NCBI RefSeq assembly: GCF_030149235.1
Contig: NZ_JASBRW010000037.1
Location: forward strand, 26,856 to 90,855
Source of the DNA: Maricaulis sp.
GTDB taxonomy: Bacteria; Pseudomonadota; Alphaproteobacteria; Caulobacterales; Maricaulaceae
Direction: 5' to 3'
Length of the DNA stretch: 64,000 bases
Shown here: in pieces, positions 42,080-52,222 of the stretch
How the letters are laid out: every line of letters begins with the position of its first letter
Position numbering within the stretch: the stretch's first letter is position 1
Translations under genes and position numbers: made by a program
The notes under the pieces: model-generated
The model's database searches: none
Seen by the model: the letters and a program-made list of their open reading frames with translations, nothing else
What the model was told of the DNA's origin: nothing

Positions 42080-44359
42080 ATGCCCCCCGATTCGACCGAC
42101 CCAAATCCTAGTCAGCTTGATGTGGAAGCGCTGCGCTTTCACATGCGTCCACAACCCGGCAAGATCGGCCTTGCGGCGACCAAGCCGATGGCGACCCAGC
42201 GCGACCTTGCTCTGGCCTACTCTCCGGGCGTTGCGGCGCCGGTGCGCGCTATCGCTGCGGACCCGGACAGCGTTTATGACTATACCTCCAAGGGCAATAT
42301 GGTCGCCGTCGTATCCAATGGCACCGCTATCCTCGGTCTGGGTAATCTGGGGGCTGCGGCATCAAAGCCGGTAATGGAAGGCAAGGCGGTCCTGTTCAAG
42401 CGTTTTGCCGATCTGGACGCGTTTGATGTTGAGGTCGAGTACACCGATCCGGACCGGTTCATCGAATGCGTGCAGGGCTTCGGCAATAGTTTCGGCGGCA
42501 TCAATCTGGAAGACATCAAGGCGCCGGAATGCTTCGAGATCGAGACACGCCTGCGCGAATTGCTCGATATTCCTGTCTTCCATGACGACCAGCATGGGAC
42601 TGCGATTATTGCGGCAGCCGGTCTGATCAATGCCTGCCATCTCACCGGGCGCAAATTCGAGGACCTGAAAGTCGTCCTCTGCGGCGCCGGTGCAGCCGGA
42701 CTGTCTGTGATCGAGCTGATCAAGTCGATGGGCGTGAAAGACGAGAACACAACGGTCGTGGATATTGACGGTGTAGTGTACAGGGGGCGTGAGGGCGATC
42801 ATGGGCGTCTGGCCAGCCACGCCATCGAGACCGACAAGCGCACCCTGCTCGAAGCGGCTGAGGGGGCGGATTGCCTGCTTGGGCTGTCGGCCGCAGGCGC
42901 CTTTACGCCGGAAATCGTATCCCGGTTGGCGCCCAATCCGATCATTTTCGCCATGGCCAATCCGACCCCGGAGATCACGCCGGAAGAGGTGGCCAAGGTG
43001 CGTGATGATGCGATCATGGCTACCGGGCGCTCTGATTATCCCAACCAGGTCAATAACGTCCTCGGCTTTCCCTATATCTTCCGCGGTGCCCTCGACGTTC
43101 GGGCACGCACTATCAATGAAGAGATGAAGATTGCGGCGGCCCAGGCCCTGGCGGCCCTGGCGCGCGAGGATGTGCCCGACGAGGTGGCCGAGGCCTATGG
43201 TGGGGACCGGCTGCAATATGGCCGCGACTACATCATCCCGACCCCGTTTGATCCGCGTCTGATTCACTATATCCCGCCCAATGTTGCCGAAGCGGCGGTC
43301 AAGACCGGCGTGGCCCGGAAATCTATTGAAGACTTCGAGGCTTATCGCAGAGAGCTCGAGCGTCGCTCGAACCCGTCAGCCTCGATCCAGCAACGTATCA
43401 CTGCCTCCATTCGCAAAACCCAGAAGCGGATTGTGTTTGCCGAAGGCGAAGAGCCGAGCGTTATCCGTGCCGCCTATGCCTTCCAGAATCAGGGGCTGGG
43501 TCAGGCGGTCCTGATTGCCCGGGAAGATATCGCGCGGGCCAACATGCGCGCGGTCGGCCTGCCGGACGATGCGCTGGAGATATGCAATGCACGGCTCTCG
43601 GAGCACAATGCCGAGTATGCCGACTTCCTTTACGAGAAACTGCAACGCCGCGGTTTCCTGCGCCGGGATGTGCAGCGCCGCGTCAATAACGACCGGAATA
43701 TCTTCTCCGCCTGTATGCTGAAAATGGGTCATGCCGATGGCATGGTCACCGGCGTCACCCGCCACTCCAATGTGGTGATGAAGGATGTCACGCTTGTTCT
43801 CGAACCGGCAGAGGGCAGCCGCGCGGTGGGTATAGCGGCGGCCATCGGCCAGGACCGGACCTTGCTGTTCGGCGATGTTTCGATCAGCGAATTCCCCGAT
43901 GCCGAAGGCTTGGCCGAGATTGCTATCGCGACGGCACAGGCCGCCAAACGCCTGCGCATCACGCCGCATCTGGCCTTCCTGTCCTATTCCAGTTTCGGCA
44001 ATCCGCCCGGCGAGCGGACCGAGAAAATCCAGGAGGCGGTACGTATTCTCGACAGGCTGGATGTGGATTTCGAATATGAGGGCGAGATGGCGGCCGATAT
44101 CGCCCTGAGCCCGGATCACCACGATCTTTACCCGTTCTCGCGTTTGACGCGGCCGGCCAATGTCCTCGTCATGCCGGCCATTCATTCAGCCTCGATCGCC
44201 CTTCGCCTGCTCAAATCGGCGGGCGGTGCTACCGTGATCGGGCCGATGCTGGTCGGACTGGAAAAACCGGTACAGATCGCCCGGCTCGGCGCATCCGTGA
44301 CAGACATCGTCAATCTCGCCGGCATCGCCGCCTATGATCTCAACACGGTCGAGGCCTGA
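42080..44359 (+). CDS. maeB: NADP-dependent malic enzyme with phosphotransacetylase-like domain
   Basis: 759 aa. Oxidative decarboxylation of malate to pyruvate. The malic enzyme part (about 1-430) has YSPGVAAP, NMVAVVSNGTAILGLGN, FHDDQHGTAII, the nucleotide loop CGAGAAGLSVIE and FAMANPTPEI. The C-terminal part (about 435-755) is a phosphotransacetylase-like domain, usual in MaeB and thought to mediate acetyl-CoA control rather than catalysis. ATG 42080 follows AAGGTGA. Confidence 0.95.
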   Translation: MPPDSTDPNPSQLDVEALRFHMRPQPGKIGLAATKPMATQRDLALAYSPGVAAPVRAIAADPDSVYDYTSKGNMVAVVSNGTAILGLGNLGAAASKPVMEGKAVLFKRFADLDAFDVEVEYTDPDRFIECVQGFGNSFGGINLEDIKAPECFEIETRLRELLDIPVFHDDQHGTAIIAAAGLINACHLTGRKFEDLKVVLCGAGAAGLSVIELIKSMGVKDENTTVVDIDGVVYRGREGDHGRLASHAIETDKRTLLEAAEGADCLLGLSAAGAFTPEIVSRLAPNPIIFAMANPTPEITPEEVAKVRDDAIMATGRSDYPNQVNNVLGFPYIFRGALDVRARTINEEMKIAAAQALAALAREDVPDEVAEAYGGDRLQYGRDYIIPTPFDPRLIHYIPPNVAEAAVKTGVARKSIEDFEAYRRELERRSNPSASIQQRITASIRKTQKRIVFAEGEEPSVIRAAYAFQNQGLGQAVLIAREDIARANMRAVGLPDDALEICNARLSEHNAEYADFLYEKLQRRGFLRRDVQRRVNNDRNIFSACMLKMGHADGMVTGVTRHSNVVMKDVTLVLEPAEGSRAVGIAAAIGQDRTLLFGDVSISEFPDAEGLAEIAIATAQAAKRLRITPHLAFLSYSSFGNPPGERTEKIQEAVRILDRLDVDFEYEGEMAADIALSPDHHDLYPFSRLTRPANVLVMPAIHSASIALRLLKSAGGATVIGPMLVGLEKPVQIARLGASVTDIVNLAGIAAYDLNTVEA

Positions 44360-44458
44360 GCGCGTATAAGTCATATTCGCGTGATCGCTGTGCACGATGG
44401 GGTGCGCCGCGGATGGGGAGGCCCTATCTAGGGGGCTCGTCTTGGGAAGGATGAGCAT

Positions 44459-45877
44459 ATGGCCGGACGCGCGGCTCGTGATTTGACGCAGGGGCCGGTC
44501 TTCGGCCATATCCTGCGCATGCTGATACCGATGAGTTTCGGTATCCTGGCGATGATGCTGGTCGGCATTGTCGATACCTATTGGGTAGGAACGCTCGGAA
44601 CGGCGCAACAGGCGGCGGTCCAGATGAGCTTCCCCGTCACCATGCTGGTGATGAGCGTCTCGATCGGTCTCGGTGCCGGAGCAGTCTCAGCGGTCTCCCG
44701 CGCCGCCGGGCGCAAGGATGGAACCTCGATCCCGCGCATGGCGACAGACGCGCTGAGCCTTTCCTTTATTGCGGTCGGCTCAGTCTCACTGCTCGGCATA
44801 GTGTTTGTGGAAGACATTTTCCGCGCGCTCGGTGCCAGCGACACGATGATGCCGCATGTCGTGTCCTACATGACGGTTTGGTTTGCCGGCATTGTGCTGA
44901 TCGTGGGGCCGATGGTGGCGAGCAATATCCTGCGGGCGCTGGGCAATGCCATCATTCCGAGCCTGATGATGATCGCTGCGGCCGTAGTCAATCTCATCCT
45001 CGACCCGATCTTTATTCTCGACGATGTTTTCGGGCTGTTTCCAGGCCTGGGCTGGGGGGTGTCCGGGGCTGCCTTGGCGACCGTCGCGGCCAATGGCGTG
45101 ACCTTTTTGATGGTCGGGGCCTACATGGTCTTTAAGGAAAAGCTGATCGACTTTTCCTGGCCCGGTTTCGGCGAGGTCTGGCACCACTGGGCCGATATCG
45201 CCCGGGTGGGCATTCCCGCCTGCATTTCCAATATCTTCAATCCGTTCGCCATGACCGTGGCCATGAGCGGTGTGGCCATGGCCCGGTTCGGGGATGCCGC
45301 CGTCGGCGGGCTTGGCGTGGCGGGCCGGATCGAAGCCTTTGCCATCGTTCCGTTATTTGCACTGTCCGCATCGATCGGTGCGGTCACCGGTCAGAATGGC
45401 GGAGCCGCTGATCTAGCGCGTGTGCGCGAAGCCTTCCGCTCCAGCTTCCTGTTCGCGGCCGGCTGGAGCCTCGCCATGGCGGTTCTGCTCTGGCTCTGTG
45501 CGCCCTTGCTCGCGACCGCCTTCCTGCCGTCTGAAGAAGGTCGGGCTGTCGCCATTGATTACTGGCATATCGTCCCGCTCACTGTTGCCGGATACGGCAT
45601 CACGATTGCCGCCAGCGCTGGCTTCAACGGGCTCGGGCGGCCGGGCCATGGCATGGTCATCACGGCCGGCCGCGCGCTTGGCTTGATGGTTCCGGCTGTC
45701 ATTGTCGGGGCGATGGTCGTGGGGGCGCCGATGGGCGTTATCCTGGGGATTGCAGCGGCCAATCTGGTCTCAGGTCTGGTCACGGTGCTCTTCGTTTTGA
45801 CCAAGGCGCCCATGACGGCCAAGCATGGCAAGGCCCGGCGTGCCAACGCTCAGCAAGCCGACGAAGAACCGGCCTAG
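44459..45877 (+). CDS. MATE family efflux transporter
   Basis: 472 aa with about 12 transmembrane helices in two six-helix bundles, exchanging Na+ or H+ for cationic compounds. Family features include LGTAQQAAVQMSFPV, SIGLGAGAVSAVSRAAGRKD, LDPIFILDD at the end of the first bundle and IGAVTGQNGGA in the second. Substrate unknown. Its stop interleaves with that of the convergent methyltransferase gene. Confidence 0.92.
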   Translation: MAGRAARDLTQGPVFGHILRMLIPMSFGILAMMLVGIVDTYWVGTLGTAQQAAVQMSFPVTMLVMSVSIGLGAGAVSAVSRAAGRKDGTSIPRMATDALSLSFIAVGSVSLLGIVFVEDIFRALGASDTMMPHVVSYMTVWFAGIVLIVGPMVASNILRALGNAIIPSLMMIAAAVVNLILDPIFILDDVFGLFPGLGWGVSGAALATVAANGVTFLMVGAYMVFKEKLIDFSWPGFGEVWHHWADIARVGIPACISNIFNPFAMTVAMSGVAMARFGDAAVGGLGVAGRIEAFAIVPLFALSASIGAVTGQNGGAADLARVREAFRSSFLFAAGWSLAMAVLLWLCAPLLATAFLPSEEGRAVAIDYWHIVPLTVAGYGITIAASAGFNGLGRPGHGMVITAGRALGLMVPAVIVGAMVVGAPMGVILGIAAANLVSGLVTVLFVLTKAPMTAKHGKARRANAQQADEEPA

Positions 45878-46482
45878 CGGCGGGTCAGGAAGCCGGCCAG
45901 CTCCGCCTTGTCGTTTAAATGCGGGTGCGGGTAGGGCGCAAAAGTGGAGTCGGGCGGCCAGATCCAGCGCTCCTCGGGAAACAGCTCATGCATGGCCTCA
46001 AGCGAGCAGCCATAGGGTGGTCCTCCGCGTTCTTCCTTCTGCATGAACAGGGCGAGCAGTTTGCCGCCGGGCTTGAGCCAGGCATGCATCGCCTGTTCGT
46101 ATTCAATGCGCAGACGGGGTGGAATGGCGCACAGGAAGGTCTGTTCATAGACCGCATCAATCGGCGCCTCCGGCCGCCACTCTAGGATATCGCCGACGAT
46201 AAGTTCGGCGTCGAGACGCTCTAATTGCAGCTGCTTGCCCTGCCAGGCGATCGCCGTCTCTGACAGATCTGCCGCGATTGTATGGGTGGCGTGACGGGCG
46301 ATGATCGCAACTTCCGGGCAGCGTCCGCAGCCGGGGATGATGACGCTCTTCCCGGGGCCGATTTCGCCACTATCGATACAGTGCTGGAGAAACGGGTGCG
46401 TCTGGCCGCGCTCCCAGGGCGTGTCATCGTCGCGGAAGCGTTGCTCCCAATCCATGGCGCTGCGTTCTGGTGTCTCGCTCAT
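45874..46482 (-). CDS. Thiopurine S-methyltransferase-like SAM methyltransferase
   Basis: 202 aa from ATG 46482 (MSETPERSAMDWEQRF), which has AAGGGGTGAG just upstream. TPMT features: DDTPWERGQTHPFL, the SAM loop IIPGCGRCPEVAI, VGDILEWRPEAPIDAVYEQTFLCAIPP and the late LFMQKEERGGPPYGCS. In bacteria, TPMT-like enzymes methylate Se, Te or thiol compounds; which applies here is unknown. Convergent with the MATE gene. Confidence 0.88.
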   Translation of the reverse strand: MSETPERSAMDWEQRFRDDDTPWERGQTHPFLQHCIDSGEIGPGKSVIIPGCGRCPEVAIIARHATHTIAADLSETAIAWQGKQLQLERLDAELIVGDILEWRPEAPIDAVYEQTFLCAIPPRLRIEYEQAMHAWLKPGGKLLALFMQKEERGGPPYGCSLEAMHELFPEERWIWPPDSTFAPYPHPHLNDKAELAGFLTRR

Positions 46483-46539
46483 ACTCACCCCTTTTGCATA
46501 AGGGATAGGCGGACAGGCCGGTTCCGGCAATAAGCGCGG

Positions 46540-47775
46540 TCAGGCCGCGCGGGCCATGCGGCAAAGGTCAACAATGCCCAGCGTCCGGCATGGCATGGGG
46601 GCACCGGCTTCCGGAAGAAGGCCCGGCCCCGACATATAGCGCACGCCGCACGCCATGGCTTGTTTCAGAGTCTTCAGGTCGCGAATCTCATCCATGAATG
46701 TGGTCGCGAAGCGATCGCGTGCGGCTCCGACAACGGCGTTGAGCGCCGTCGTATCCTGATCCAGCATGCCTTCAGTTTCCGCGTTGGCCGGCTTCAAGGC
46801 CCGGCAGGCGAACTGCGCCACATCGAGTTCCTGGAAAGCCGAGAAGTCGTAGTCACCAAAACGGCGTTCCACCAGAATCTGATAGCCTAGCGATTGCAGT
46901 GGTTCGACTGCGCGCGCCGTATCAGCCGCGTTGAGATCGGCACTTTCCAGACGCAGCCAGAACGCCTTGCGCACAGGTTCGGGCAGGGCACTGAAACAGT
47001 CCAGGAAGGTGTCGCGTGCGGCCGGGTCGAGCAGGGTTGTCTCGTGCAGTGAAATCGCCATGGCAACCTTGCGCTTCTTGCGCATGGCCAGGGTGAAATT
47101 CTGTACCGCCTGTGACGCGGCCGTGATGTCCAGCGTCAGGTGATCGGTGTCGGCCATCTGCGTTTGGAGTGCCCGGCGGCCGTCAATCCAGCGGCCTTCA
47201 ACCTGTACCTTGGCAATGCAGAGATTGGCGGCCACCGATTGGGATTGCCCGTCCCAGATCGGCAGAAAGGTCGTTTTGTGCCCCGGAGCGACCGGCTCCG
47301 GCTTGCGGTCCGGCGGCGGGATTTTGCGCGCAGGCTGGTCCGGCTGGGCTTTGACCTTGGCAACAGGGCGCGGCTGAGGCGGTTTGGACTTGGCCGGCCC
47401 AGCCAGTGTTACGAGTTCTTCCGGGCTAACAGCGAGCGTTTTGGTGACAAGTTGCAGATTGGGCAGATCCGGCGAGCCAAGGAAAAACTCGATCAGGGCT
47501 TCGCGGATTTCCGCGATATCTTCCTTGGGGTTTTCAATCTCGTCAGCGAAGACGATCAGGAACCCGTCGGCGCAGGCGAGGGTGACATGCTTGGTGGACA
47601 GGCGTTTCTGGATGAAGTGCGTTGCCGTATCCACGACGCGCTGGCGCAGTTTCGGCCAGTTTTCGCCGGCGGCTGCCTTGATTTCATCGACATTGAGCAT
47701 CTGGAACTGCCCGATATCGACTTTCGTCTTGCCTGCCAGCGCTGCTTTGAGCACCGTCTTAATATCCACGCCCAT
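46540..47775 (-). CDS. Hypothetical protein with degenerate EAL-like C-terminal half
   Basis: 411 aa with no signal peptide. N-terminal domain about 1-125 (FQMLNVDEIKAAAGENWPKLRQRV), a Pro/Lys-rich linker about 128-170, and a C-terminal domain about 170-405. The last part (GYQILVERRFGDYDFSAFQELDVAQFACRALKPA, then CGVRYMSGPGLLPEAG) follows the late pattern of EAL domains (DDFG.GYS..L..L..D..K.D and GxxYxQGxxx..P) but lacks the EAL and DDFG acidic residues. It may therefore bind rather than cut c-di-GMP, or only share the barrel fold. This is a by-eye resemblance. Confidence 0.6.
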   Translation of the reverse strand: MGVDIKTVLKAALAGKTKVDIGQFQMLNVDEIKAAAGENWPKLRQRVVDTATHFIQKRLSTKHVTLACADGFLIVFADEIENPKEDIAEIREALIEFFLGSPDLPNLQLVTKTLAVSPEELVTLAGPAKSKPPQPRPVAKVKAQPDQPARKIPPPDRKPEPVAPGHKTTFLPIWDGQSQSVAANLCIAKVQVEGRWIDGRRALQTQMADTDHLTLDITAASQAVQNFTLAMRKKRKVAMAISLHETTLLDPAARDTFLDCFSALPEPVRKAFWLRLESADLNAADTARAVEPLQSLGYQILVERRFGDYDFSAFQELDVAQFACRALKPANAETEGMLDQDTTALNAVVGAARDRFATTFMDEIRDLKTLKQAMACGVRYMSGPGLLPEAGAPMPCRTLGIVDLCRMARAA

Positions 47776-47921
47776 CGGTTTCCCGTTTGCTATTTCCCGT
47801 ACTCGACGCAGACCTAATCACGTCAGGGTTAAGATCGGATAACGATGGGTTTGTAGAGCTTGCGTCGGCCGATAAGCCATGGCATCACCCGCGGCCCGGC
47901 CCGCCATGCGGGCGGTCACAT

Positions 47922-48006
47922 GCGGATGTGGCGGAACTGGTAGACGCGCCAGATTTAGGTTCTGGTGCCGAGAGGCGTGGGGGTTCGAGTCCCTCCATCC
48001 GCACCA
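47922..48006 (+). tRNA. tRNA-Leu (TAG anticodon)
   Basis: 85 bases with encoded CCA. Acceptor GCGGATG/CATCCGC, anticodon loop TTTAGGT between CCAGA and TCTGG, a long class II variable arm (GTGCCGAGAGGCGTG) and T-loop GTTCGAGTC. Confidence 0.96.
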
Positions 48007-48260
48007 ATTCTTCGATATCATGGCGGTTCGCTTTGCCGCCGCCTCCGATGGGGCGGCCTGGCTGCCCGACCTGCAGTCGCGCTTGCGACCCCGAAGGCCT
48101 CGGAGAACAAGCGCTCTTGCACGGGAAATGGCTCTGTTTTCCACCCCATCTGCCTCCCAACCGCTCCACAGCGTTGCACACCGTGAATCGGCGTGACATA
48201 ACGCGCGCTCGAATTTCAATGCGGCTCGTCCGCACCAGTCAGAACACCAAGGTCCAACCC

Positions 48261-49805
48261 ATGAACGTCATCGAGAAAGCATCTGAAGGCTTGAGCCGCA
48301 CTTTCGAAGTCGTGTTTGCCGCCGACGATCTGCAAGCTCGCCTGGATGCGAAAATCGAAGAAATCCGTCCCGAAGTACGCCTCAAGGGCTTCCGCCCGGG
48401 CAAGGTGCCGGCCAACCACATCCGCAAGATGTTCGGTGAGTCCATCATGGGCGATCTGCTCAATGAACTGGTCCCGGAGACGACCCAGAAGGCCCTCGAC
48501 GAGCGCAATATCCGCCCGGCTTCCCAGCCGGAAATCGAGGTTAAGACCGAAGCCAAGGACGTGGCCAAGGGCGGTAGCGATTTCACTTTCGAGATCAGCC
48601 TTGAAATCATGCCGGACTTCGAGCCGGCCGATCCGGCCCAGCTCAAGGTCGAGCGCCCGGTCGCCGATGTTGAAGATGCGCAGCTTGATGCAGCACTCAT
48701 GGATCTGGCGGAAAAGAACCGCACCTATTCGGCCAAGAAAGGCGGCAAGAACGCCAAGGCAGCTGAGGGTGATGTCGTGGTCATCGACTTCGTCGGCAAG
48801 ATTGACGGCGAGGCCTTTGAGGGCGGTTCGGCGGAAGACAGCCGTGTTGCCATTGGTGACGGCGCTTTCATTCCGGGCTTCGAGGAGCAGCTGGTCGGTG
48901 CCAAGACTGGCGAAGAGCGCGAGCTCAACGTGACTTTCCCGGAGAACTACCAGGCGGCGCAGCTGGCTGGTAAGGACGCCGTGTTCGAAGTGACCGTGAA
49001 GGGCGTGGAAAGCCCGGACGAGCCGTCTGTTGATGATGAGCTGGCCAAGCGTTTCGGTCTCGACGGTCTGGACACGCTGAAGGACACGATCTCCAAGAAC
49101 CTCGCCAGCGAGCACACGCAGCAATCCCGTATGAAGGTGAAGCGCGCCGTGCTTGACGAGCTCGACAAGCTGCACAGCTTCGATCTGCCGCCGAAAATGG
49201 TGGAAGCGGAGTTCGAAAACATCTGGCGTGAAGTCTCCCATGCGATCGAGCACGGTCATCTGGAAGACGAAGACAAGGACAAGCCGGAAGACCAGCTCAA
49301 GGACGAGTATCGCGAGATTGCCGAGCGCCGTGTGCGTCTGGGCCTTGTTCTCGCCGAGGTCGGCCGTCGCAATAATGTCGATGTGACGCAAGAAGAACTG
49401 TCCCGAGCGATCAACCAGGAAGCGATGCGCTATCCGGGTCAGGAGCGTCAGGTGGTCGAGTTCTACCAAAAGAATCCGGGTGCCGTCGCGCAGCTGCGCG
49501 CTCCGATCTATGAGGAAAAGGTCGTCGACTACATCCTCGAGCTTGCCGATGTGACCGATGTCACCGTTTCGCGCGAAGCGCTCTTCTCGGACGACGAGGA
49601 AGAGGTGGCAGAAAAGCCGAAGAAGAAGGCTCCGGCCAAGAAAAAAGCTCCGGCCAAGAAAGCCGCTGAGGCGAAGGCTCCGGCCAAGAAAGCTCCGGCG
49701 AAAAAGGCTGCGGCCAAGAAGGACGATGCAGCTGCCGAGAAGAAGGCACCGGCGAAAAAGAAGGCTCCGGCTAAGAAAAAGGCCCCGGCCAAGAAAGCCG
49801 ACTAG
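48261..49805 (+). CDS. tig: Trigger factor with Lys/Ala/Pro-repeat tail
   Basis: 514 aa from ATG 48261 (MNVIEKASEGLSRTF). Ribosome-bound chaperone and prolyl isomerase. The ribosome-binding signature is RLKGFRPGKVPANHI-like (about 44-58). FKBP domain about 165-250 (GDVVVIDFVGKIDG); helical chaperone domain to about 445. The last 60 residues are low-complexity KKKAPAKK repeats with several exact copies, giving a highly basic disordered tail absent in E. coli. The open frame extends far upstream through the tRNA, but only this start is sensible. Confidence 0.95.
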   Translation: MNVIEKASEGLSRTFEVVFAADDLQARLDAKIEEIRPEVRLKGFRPGKVPANHIRKMFGESIMGDLLNELVPETTQKALDERNIRPASQPEIEVKTEAKDVAKGGSDFTFEISLEIMPDFEPADPAQLKVERPVADVEDAQLDAALMDLAEKNRTYSAKKGGKNAKAAEGDVVVIDFVGKIDGEAFEGGSAEDSRVAIGDGAFIPGFEEQLVGAKTGEERELNVTFPENYQAAQLAGKDAVFEVTVKGVESPDEPSVDDELAKRFGLDGLDTLKDTISKNLASEHTQQSRMKVKRAVLDELDKLHSFDLPPKMVEAEFENIWREVSHAIEHGHLEDEDKDKPEDQLKDEYREIAERRVRLGLVLAEVGRRNNVDVTQEELSRAINQEAMRYPGQERQVVEFYQKNPGAVAQLRAPIYEEKVVDYILELADVTDVTVSREALFSDDEEEVAEKPKKKAPAKKKAPAKKAAEAKAPAKKAPAKKAAAKKDDAAAEKKAPAKKKAPAKKKAPAKKAD

Positions 49806-49832
49806 CGTTCAGTCCTGAATTGAAACCTCAAG

Positions 49833-49863
49833 CGCCGGCGCCTATCTAGGGGCCGGCGTTTTG
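49833..49863 (+). terminator. tig intrinsic terminator
   Basis: CGCCGGC (49833-49839) and GCCGGCG (49852-49858), extended by an inner GCC/GGG pairing with one mismatch, then TTTT. It starts 28 bases after the tig stop. Confidence 0.85.
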
Positions 49864-49995
49864 ATTCCGGGTGCATGAACGGTTTGCGACAGCTGTAAGC
49901 CGTGCCTTGCCAGTGATCGCGACCACCGCGATAGTTCTCGCAACGCCTAGAACACGACTCGCGCCGTCCGGTGGCGAGCACCCAAGGAGCATAAG

Positions 49996-50628
49996 ATGAG
50001 AGACCCCCAGGAAACGATGATGGAATTGCCGATCTATGTCGTCGAGCAGACCGGACGCGGCGAACGGGCAGTCGACATCTATTCCCGGATGCTGGGCGAG
50101 CGCATCATCTTCCTGACCGGCCCGGTCGAGGACTATATGGCGCGTTCCATTGTGGCGCAGCTTCTGTTCCTGGAAGCGGAAAACCCGAAGAAAGAAATCT
50201 CCATGTACATCAACTCGCCGGGCGGTGTCGTCACGGCGGGCATGGCGATTTACGACACCATGCAATACATCTCCTGCCCGGTGTCGACGATCTGCATCGG
50301 CATGGCCGCATCCATGGGTTCGCTGCTGCTCACGGCCGGTGAACCGGGCCAGCGTTTCGCGACGCCGAATGCGCGCATCATGGTGCACCAGCCATCCGGC
50401 GGTTTCCGTGGCCAGGCGTCCGATATCGAACGTCACGCCAGGGATATCATCGAGACCAAGCGGCGCCTCAACGAGGTTTATGTGACCCATACCGGCCGCA
50501 AATACGAAGAGATTGAATCCGCCCTGGACCGCGATAATTTCATGTCGGCAGAGGCGGCAAAAGACTTCGGCCTGATCGATCAGGTCATCGACAAACACCG
50601 GACGGCGGACGAGAAATCCGCTGACTAG
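49996..50628 (+). CDS. clpP: ATP-dependent Clp protease proteolytic subunit
   Basis: 210 aa serine protease that forms tetradecamers capped by ClpX/ClpA. Catalytic Ser in [11 protein letters not shown], His in MVHQPSGGF and Asp in LDRDNFMSA. The short propeptide and [13 protein letters not shown] are typical. ATG 49996 follows AAGGAG. In Caulobacter-like bacteria ClpXP degrades CtrA and is essential. Confidence 0.97.
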   Translation: MRDPQETMMELPIYVVEQTGRGERAVDIYSRMLGERIIFLTGPVEDYMARSIVAQLLFLEAENPKKEISMYINSPGGVVTAGMAIYDTMQYISCPVSTICIGMAASMGSLLLTAGEPGQRFATPNARIMVHQPSGGFRGQASDIERHARDIIETKRRLNEVYVTHTGRKYEEIESALDRDNFMSAEAAKDFGLIDQVIDKHRTADEKSAD

Positions 50629-50804
50629 ACCCTGTTCTGGCGCGGATCATGCTTGATCCCAGCTGTAACACTATGGTCGAATGTTTGCGGATGGAAACCT
50701 TTCGCTAAAGTTCGACCGCGATCTTACAGGGGTCGAACATATAAGCGGGTGACTGCCGGACCAGGGGAGGTCCTAGTGGTGCTCGCGGTTGAATTGGAGC
50801 GGAT

Positions 50805-52079
<1,275 letters not shown>

Positions 52080-52222
52080 ACTCGGCCGGTCCTGCTTCCA
52101 CCTGTTAGGGTGAACGGCAGTCCCAAACTGTCATAGTTTACGAACGCAGCCAGCGCTCGAATCGCGTCACCCTGTCTGGCAGGGCTGTCGTGTTCGAATA
52201 GCTCGGCGCGATAGGAGAGATT

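Noticed and set aside
47885..48235. Small ORFs over tRNA-Leu on both strands
   Set aside because: They read through the tRNA and its T-arm; typical tRNA-derived false proteins.
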